Positions 60,685 through 64,000 of a stretch of DNA of 64,000 nucleotides are shown piece after piece. Numbering within the stretch: position 1 is the first letter of the stretch; every line of letters starts with the position of its first letter. The notes beneath the pieces are model-generated. The model searched no databases. It saw nothing but the letters and a program-made list of their open reading frames with translations, and was not told the origin of the DNA. A program made the position numbers and the translations under genes. Origin of the DNA: Arthrobacter sp. YD4. GTDB taxonomy: Bacteria; Actinomycetota; Actinomycetes; Actinomycetales; Micrococcaceae. Location of the stretch: contig NZ_JAUHHD010000002.1 of assembly GCF_030410515.1 (NCBI RefSeq), forward strand, positions 723,419 to 787,418, read 5' to 3'.

Positions 60685-61281
60685 ATGCCTGAGTCTCTTT
60701 CCGATCTTCCCCCGATGGCGCCGCCGCCCACGCTGCCCCGGCAACGGCAGCGCTATGCCCGCATCCTCGACGTCGCCGCCGGCTTCGCCCGCACCGGCCT
60801 CGACGCCGTCGTGCTCTCCGAAGTGGCCGCCAAGGCCGACGTGCCGCTGGGTACCCTCTACCGGTACTTCCCCTCCTCCACCCAGCTGATGCTGGCCCTC
60901 TACCGCAAGCAGCTGGGCGAGCTGCACGTGGGGGACCGGCCCGCGGGGACCCGCGCGCCGGTGCACGTTCTGGTGGGCGTCGTGATGGAGATCTTCCACA
61001 TGCGCCTGATGCAGCCGGCGGTGGAACAGTGCCTGAACCGGGTGGTGTACGCCAAGGACACGGACACCACCCGCCTGCTGCGCGACATCGACGCGACGGC
61101 GGAGAAGGCCGTCACCGCCGTCAGCGGCGACCCCGTGGTGTCCCGGGTCCTGCTGCTGACCGTGTCCGGGCTGGTCCAGTCCGTGCGGTGCCGCAGGCTC
61201 TCGCTCTTCGAGGCCGAGGAAGACCTGAAGCGGGCCTGCTCCCTCTTCGAGCGCGGATCCCAGGCGGCCAAGCCGGTCTAG
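60685..61281 (+). CDS. TetR-family regulator (KstR-like)
   Basis: 198 residues from ATG 60685; GTG 60610 is in frame but lies within a likely -10 (TATAGT at 60606-60611). RQRQRYARILDVAAGFARTGLDAVVLSEVAAKADVPLGTLYRYFPSSTQLMLALYRKQL is the helix-turn-helix, and the C-terminal half (VGVVMEIFHMRLMQPAVEQCLNRVVYAKDTDTTRLLRDID) resembles the KstR/TetR_C_42-type domain that binds acyl-CoA or steroid ligands in characterised members. No lipid or steroid genes lie beside it in this window, so the regulon is unknown. Confidence 0.83.
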   Translation: MPESLSDLPPMAPPPTLPRQRQRYARILDVAAGFARTGLDAVVLSEVAAKADVPLGTLYRYFPSSTQLMLALYRKQLGELHVGDRPAGTRAPVHVLVGVVMEIFHMRLMQPAVEQCLNRVVYAKDTDTTRLLRDIDATAEKAVTAVSGDPVVSRVLLLTVSGLVQSVRCRRLSLFEAEEDLKRACSLFERGSQAAKPV

Positions 61282-61499
61282 ACCGGTTACTCCTTTGTGT
61301 CCGGCCGACTCCGGCCCGGCCCCCGATTCTGGCTACCATGGCAACACCGGAGCGGCGCCATGCCAGCACTTTCCGGAATCTCCACCGCAGGCCCGCCACC
61401 CCGGGGCCGCCGCCGGAGTTCCCCACGACCACCCTGGGCGCGTCCGCGCCCAGGCAGCCAAGTGCCGTATGCCCACGGTCAGCCCCAGGAGACAACGAC

Positions 61500-62714
61500 G
61501 TGTCCATTGAAACCATCCTGCCCACTTCCGCCGACGACGCAGCCGGGGCAGCAGCCGCCCCGATCGACGACCAGGAAATCTTCGCCTCCCACCAGGGCGG
61601 AAAACTCTCCATTGCCAGCACCGTCCCGCTGGAGAGCAAGCGCGACCTTTCCATCGCCTACACCCCGGGCGTCGCCCAGGTCAGCCGGGCGATCGCCGCG
61701 GAACCGGAACTCGCCAAGACCCTCACCTGGGCCGAACGCCTCGTGGTGGTGGTCAGCGACGGCACCGCCGTCCTCGGACTCGGCGACATCGGCCCCAGCG
61801 CCTCCCTCCCGGTGATGGAGGGCAAGTCGGCCCTGTTCAAGGCCTTCGGCGACCTCGACTCCATCCCGCTGGTGCTCAACACCACAGATGTCGACGAGAT
61901 CGTGGATACCCTGGTCCGCCTGCGGCCCAGCTTCGGCGCCGTCAACCTCGAAGACGTCTCGGCTCCGCGCTGCTTCGAGCTCGAGGAGAAGCTGATCGAG
62001 GCCCTCGACTGCCCCGTCATGCACGATGACCAGCACGGCACCGCCGTCGTGGTCCTCGCCGCCCTCACCGGTGCCGCGAAGGTCGCCGGCCGCGACCTGG
62101 AGGGCCTGCGCGTGGTGGTCTCCGGCGCCGGCGCCGCCGGAATCGCCGTCGCCGAGATCCTGCTGACCGCCGGGATCGACGACGTCGTCCTGCTGGATTC
62201 CCGCGGCGTGATCAACCGGGAGCGGGCGGACATCGCCGCGGATCCGGCCAGCAAAAAGGCCCGGCTCGCGGCCCGCAGCAACCCCCGCGGCGTCAGCGGC
62301 GGCCCGGGCGAGGCGCTGGAGGCGGCAGACGTCTTCATCGGCGTCTCCTCGTCCCGGCTGGACGAGGCGCACCTGGGCCGGATGAACGACGGAGCGATTG
62401 TCTTCGCCCTCTCCAACCCGGACCCGGAGGTGCTGCCCGAGGTCGCCGCGAAGTACGCGGCCGTCGTCGCCACCGGCCGCAGCGACTTCCCGAACCAGAT
62501 CAACAACGTCCTGGCCTTCCCCGGCATCTTCCGCGGCGCGCTCGACGCCGGTGCGCGCCGGATCACCCCGGCCATGAAGCTGGCCGCCGCGCGGGCCATC
62601 GCCGCGCTGGCCGAGGAGGACCTCTCGGCCGACTACATCGTGCCCAGTCCGCTGGACCCGCGCGTCGCCCCGGCGGTGGCCGCCGCCGTCGCCGCCGCGG
62701 TCTCCGAGGGGTAG
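61500..62714 (+). CDS. Malic enzyme (NAD(P)-dependent, short form)
   Basis: 404 residues from GTG 61500, preceded by CAGGAG at eight bases. SIAYTPGVAQVSRAIA, TWAERLVVVVSDGTAVLGLGDIGPSASLPVMEGKSALFK, DCPVMHDDQHGTAVVVLAAL and VVVSGAGAAGIAVAEILL are family signatures; SRLDEAHLGRMNDGAIVFALSNPDPEVLPE follows. It decarboxylates malate to pyruvate, linking succinyl-CoA-derived TCA carbon from aromatic catabolism to pyruvate. Cofactor preference is not clear. An in-frame ATG at 61338 would add 54 Pro/Arg-rich residues and is judged less likely. A 22-base palindrome lies in its leader. Confidence 0.93.
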   Translation: MSIETILPTSADDAAGAAAAPIDDQEIFASHQGGKLSIASTVPLESKRDLSIAYTPGVAQVSRAIAAEPELAKTLTWAERLVVVVSDGTAVLGLGDIGPSASLPVMEGKSALFKAFGDLDSIPLVLNTTDVDEIVDTLVRLRPSFGAVNLEDVSAPRCFELEEKLIEALDCPVMHDDQHGTAVVVLAALTGAAKVAGRDLEGLRVVVSGAGAAGIAVAEILLTAGIDDVVLLDSRGVINRERADIAADPASKKARLAARSNPRGVSGGPGEALEAADVFIGVSSSRLDEAHLGRMNDGAIVFALSNPDPEVLPEVAAKYAAVVATGRSDFPNQINNVLAFPGIFRGALDAGARRITPAMKLAAARAIAALAEEDLSADYIVPSPLDPRVAPAVAAAVAAAVSEG

Positions 62715-62738
62715 GAGGGCCGGCCCTAGACTGGGCAG

Positions 62739-63239
62739 GTGTTCGCCGAAACGCTCGTCACCGTCCTGTGCGGCCTGGCCATCCTGACCGGGGTGGCGGG
62801 CATCGTCATCCCGGTCCTGCCGGGCAGCATCCTGATTGCCCTCAGCCTGCTCGCCTGGGCCCTCTGGGGCGGGGCGGGCACCACGGGCTGGGTGGTCCTG
62901 GCCGTCGGCGGGGTGTTCGTGCTGGCCGGCATGGCCGCCGGCGCGGTGCTTACGGGCCGGAAGCTCAAGCAGCACAGCATCCCCGGCCGCTCGGTGGTTA
63001 CCGGGCTGGTGTTCGGCGTCGTGGGCATGTTCCTGATCCCCGTGGTGGGACTCTTCGTCGGGTTCGCCGCGGGCCTGCTGTTGAGCGAACTGCACCGCAC
63101 CCGCGCCTGGCGAACCGCCGCGGCGTCCAGCAGGGCGGCCCTGAAGGCCACGGGCCTGGGCATGCTGGCCGAGTTCGGCCTCGCGTGCCTGGCCGCCAGC
63201 ACCTGGGTGATCGGCGTCTGGACGGCCGCGGTCGCCTAG
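62739..63239 (+). CDS. DUF456 domain membrane protein
   Basis: 166 residues with four to five hydrophobic segments. VLCGLAILTGVAGIVIPVLPGSILIALSLLAWALWGG and GLVFGVVGMFLIPVVGLFVGFAAGLLLSELH are diagnostic of DUF456. Function unknown in the family. GTG start. It follows the malic enzyme stop by 24 bases and is probably co-transcribed. The last third is a basic/alanine-rich helix then a final membrane segment. Confidence 0.85.
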   Translation: MFAETLVTVLCGLAILTGVAGIVIPVLPGSILIALSLLAWALWGGAGTTGWVVLAVGGVFVLAGMAAGAVLTGRKLKQHSIPGRSVVTGLVFGVVGMFLIPVVGLFVGFAAGLLLSELHRTRAWRTAAASSRAALKATGLGMLAEFGLACLAASTWVIGVWTAAVA

Positions 63240-63263
63240 CGGCCCGGCGGTAGGTCCGGGGTC

Positions 63264-63731
63264 CTAGTCGGCGAGCAGTCCGGTGGTCCGGTAGGGGATG
63301 ACCTCGCGCAGGAACATGCTGGTGGAGGTCCGGACGATGCCGGGGCAGAGCCGGATCTCCTCGGAGACCCGGTAGAGGTCGTCCGGGCTGGTGGCGACCA
63401 CCCGGATCAGCAGGTCGGTGTCCCCGGCGGGGGCGTGGCATTCGAGGACCTCGGGGATGTTCCGCAGCGCGGCGATCGCCTCGTTCAGGTGGCTCTGGTC
63501 CAGTTCGGCGCTCACCGCCGCCGCCACGCCGCGGCCCAGGGCGGCGGGGAGGACCCGGCTGCTGTTGGCGCGCAGGGCGCCCGAGGCGGTCATCCGCTCC
63601 AGCCGCGACTGCACGGTCCCGCGGGCCAGGCCCAGATTCTGCGCCAGCAGCATGATTGGCATCCGGGGTTCCTCGTCGAGGGCCAGGAGGATCCGCCGGT
63701 CCGTTCCGTCGAGCTGCTGCAATCTGACCAC
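63264..63731 (-). CDS. Lrp/AsnC-family transcriptional regulator
   Basis: 155 residues. LDGTDRRILLALDEEPRMPIMLLAQNLGLARGTVQSRLERMTASGAL is the helix-turn-helix; the RAM/AsnC ligand domain follows (VLECHAPAGDTDLLIRVVATSPDDLYRVSEEIRLCPGIVRTSTSMFLREVIPYRT). It should bind an amino acid and form octamers or dimers on DNA. The start is GTG at 63731. A 17-base near-palindrome lies 26 bases upstream. What it regulates is probably beyond the right edge. Confidence 0.9.
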   Translation of the reverse strand: MVRLQQLDGTDRRILLALDEEPRMPIMLLAQNLGLARGTVQSRLERMTASGALRANSSRVLPAALGRGVAAAVSAELDQSHLNEAIAALRNIPEVLECHAPAGDTDLLIRVVATSPDDLYRVSEEIRLCPGIVRTSTSMFLREVIPYRTTGLLAD

Positions 63732-63756
63732 TCCCTGCTAGATGTTTGGGTCCGCC

Positions 63757-63773
63757 TTGGTCAGTCTGATCAA
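63757..63773. promoter_or_regulatory. Lrp-type near-palindrome upstream of the Lrp/AsnC gene
   Basis: TTGGTCAG-T-CTGATCAA is an inverted repeat with one mismatch per arm (G/A at position 4). It matches the size and pattern of Lrp-family sites and lies between the regulator gene and the window edge, where no other gene is visible from 63774 to 64000. Autoregulation is the simplest reading. Confidence 0.55.
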
Positions 63774-64000
63774 TGCCAACGGCGTCCGTTGCATCAACTG
63801 TAGGGCTTCTGCTCAAATGGTGGCAACAAAGGAACGCCGGCCACCGCCGGCACCCAATGGCTGCAGATCTCCCGGCACACCTCCCGGACTCTGGATCCGG
63901 CTCCCGCAAGGAGCCTGCCGCTGATTGACTCTTGTTCACACCCTGGTCATTCCGCACACCCTGGCAAGAGCCCCTGAGCCCCCGACGTCGGTTCCCCGAA

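Noticed and set aside
1..64000. Search for tRNA, rRNA, CRISPR repeats, insertion sequences and integrase sites
   Set aside because: No gap contains a plausible cloverleaf, no regularly spaced repeats occur, and no transposase or integrase frame is present.

Overview
The window is high-GC DNA with densely packed genes, GTG and TTG starts alongside ATG, and many ATGA or GTGA start/stop overlaps. The gene content (a catabolic shikimate branch joined to the protocatechuate beta-ketoadipate pathway, several IclR regulators, an actinobacterial 2-oxo acid dehydrogenase cluster, MtlA/MtlD with a divergent ptsI, a fused peptide ABC ATPase) points to a soil actinobacterium of the Micrococcaceae, most like Arthrobacter or Pseudarthrobacter. 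The taxon is an inference from gene content and composition. I see no tRNA, rRNA, insertion sequence, prophage or CRISPR array.

Region 1 (about 99-11564) is a nearly unbroken catabolic block. An IclR regulator is followed by a quinate/shikimate dehydrogenase, a dehydroshikimate dehydratase fused to an HPPD-like domain, then pcaH, G, B, D, C, F, I, J and a second IclR regulator (pcaR). Together they turn quinate or shikimate into protocatechuate and on to succinyl-CoA and acetyl-CoA. The junctions from pcaH to pcaF overlap alternately by 8 and 4 bases. A 15-bp tandem duplication sits exactly at the pcaD/pcaC junction.

Region 2 (11608-17625) holds two small uncharacterised genes, a diacylglycerol-kinase-like lipid kinase, mscL, a FUSC-family membrane protein and an IclR-pobA pair that feeds 4-hydroxybenzoate into protocatechuate. 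Region 3 (17742-24361) is housekeeping and unknowns: an NTF2-like protein, GNAT acetyltransferase, histidine phosphatase, EEP-family hydrolase, purB, an uncharacterised WXG100-like protein plus alpha/beta hydrolase pair, and a DUF-type holin-like membrane protein.

Region 4 (24421-34962) has a HisC-type aminotransferase, the bkdABC-type 2-oxo acid dehydrogenase cluster, a 4-coumarate-CoA-ligase-like enzyme, a universal stress protein, a MocR/LysN-type aminotransferase, and an FMN reductase divergent from a TetR regulator with a perfect operator between them. Region 5 (34963-41374) is a dipeptide/oligopeptide ABC operon preceded by a structured leader with a 31-codon ORF, with the binding protein last.

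Region 6 (41431-53292) contains a Gfo/Idh/MocA oxidoreductase, alanine dehydrogenase divergent from a PucR-type regulator, ptsI divergent from a TetR-mtlA-mtlD mannitol unit, and a CycA-type permease. Region 7 (53405-64000) contains a probably leaderless marR with its operator, four MFS transporters, rraA, a TetR regulator, malic enzyme, a DUF456 protein and an Lrp/AsnC regulator. The last 269 bases hold no gene and are presumably the promoter region of the Lrp gene and of something beyond the window edge.

The strongest less-ordinary signals are the marR palindrome that covers a promoter predicted to start at the AUG, the pcaD/pcaC duplication, the WXG100-like/hydrolase pair, the TGTCG sites between ald and its PucR regulator, and the leader of the ABC operon. 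I did not find a clear new defence or mobile system.
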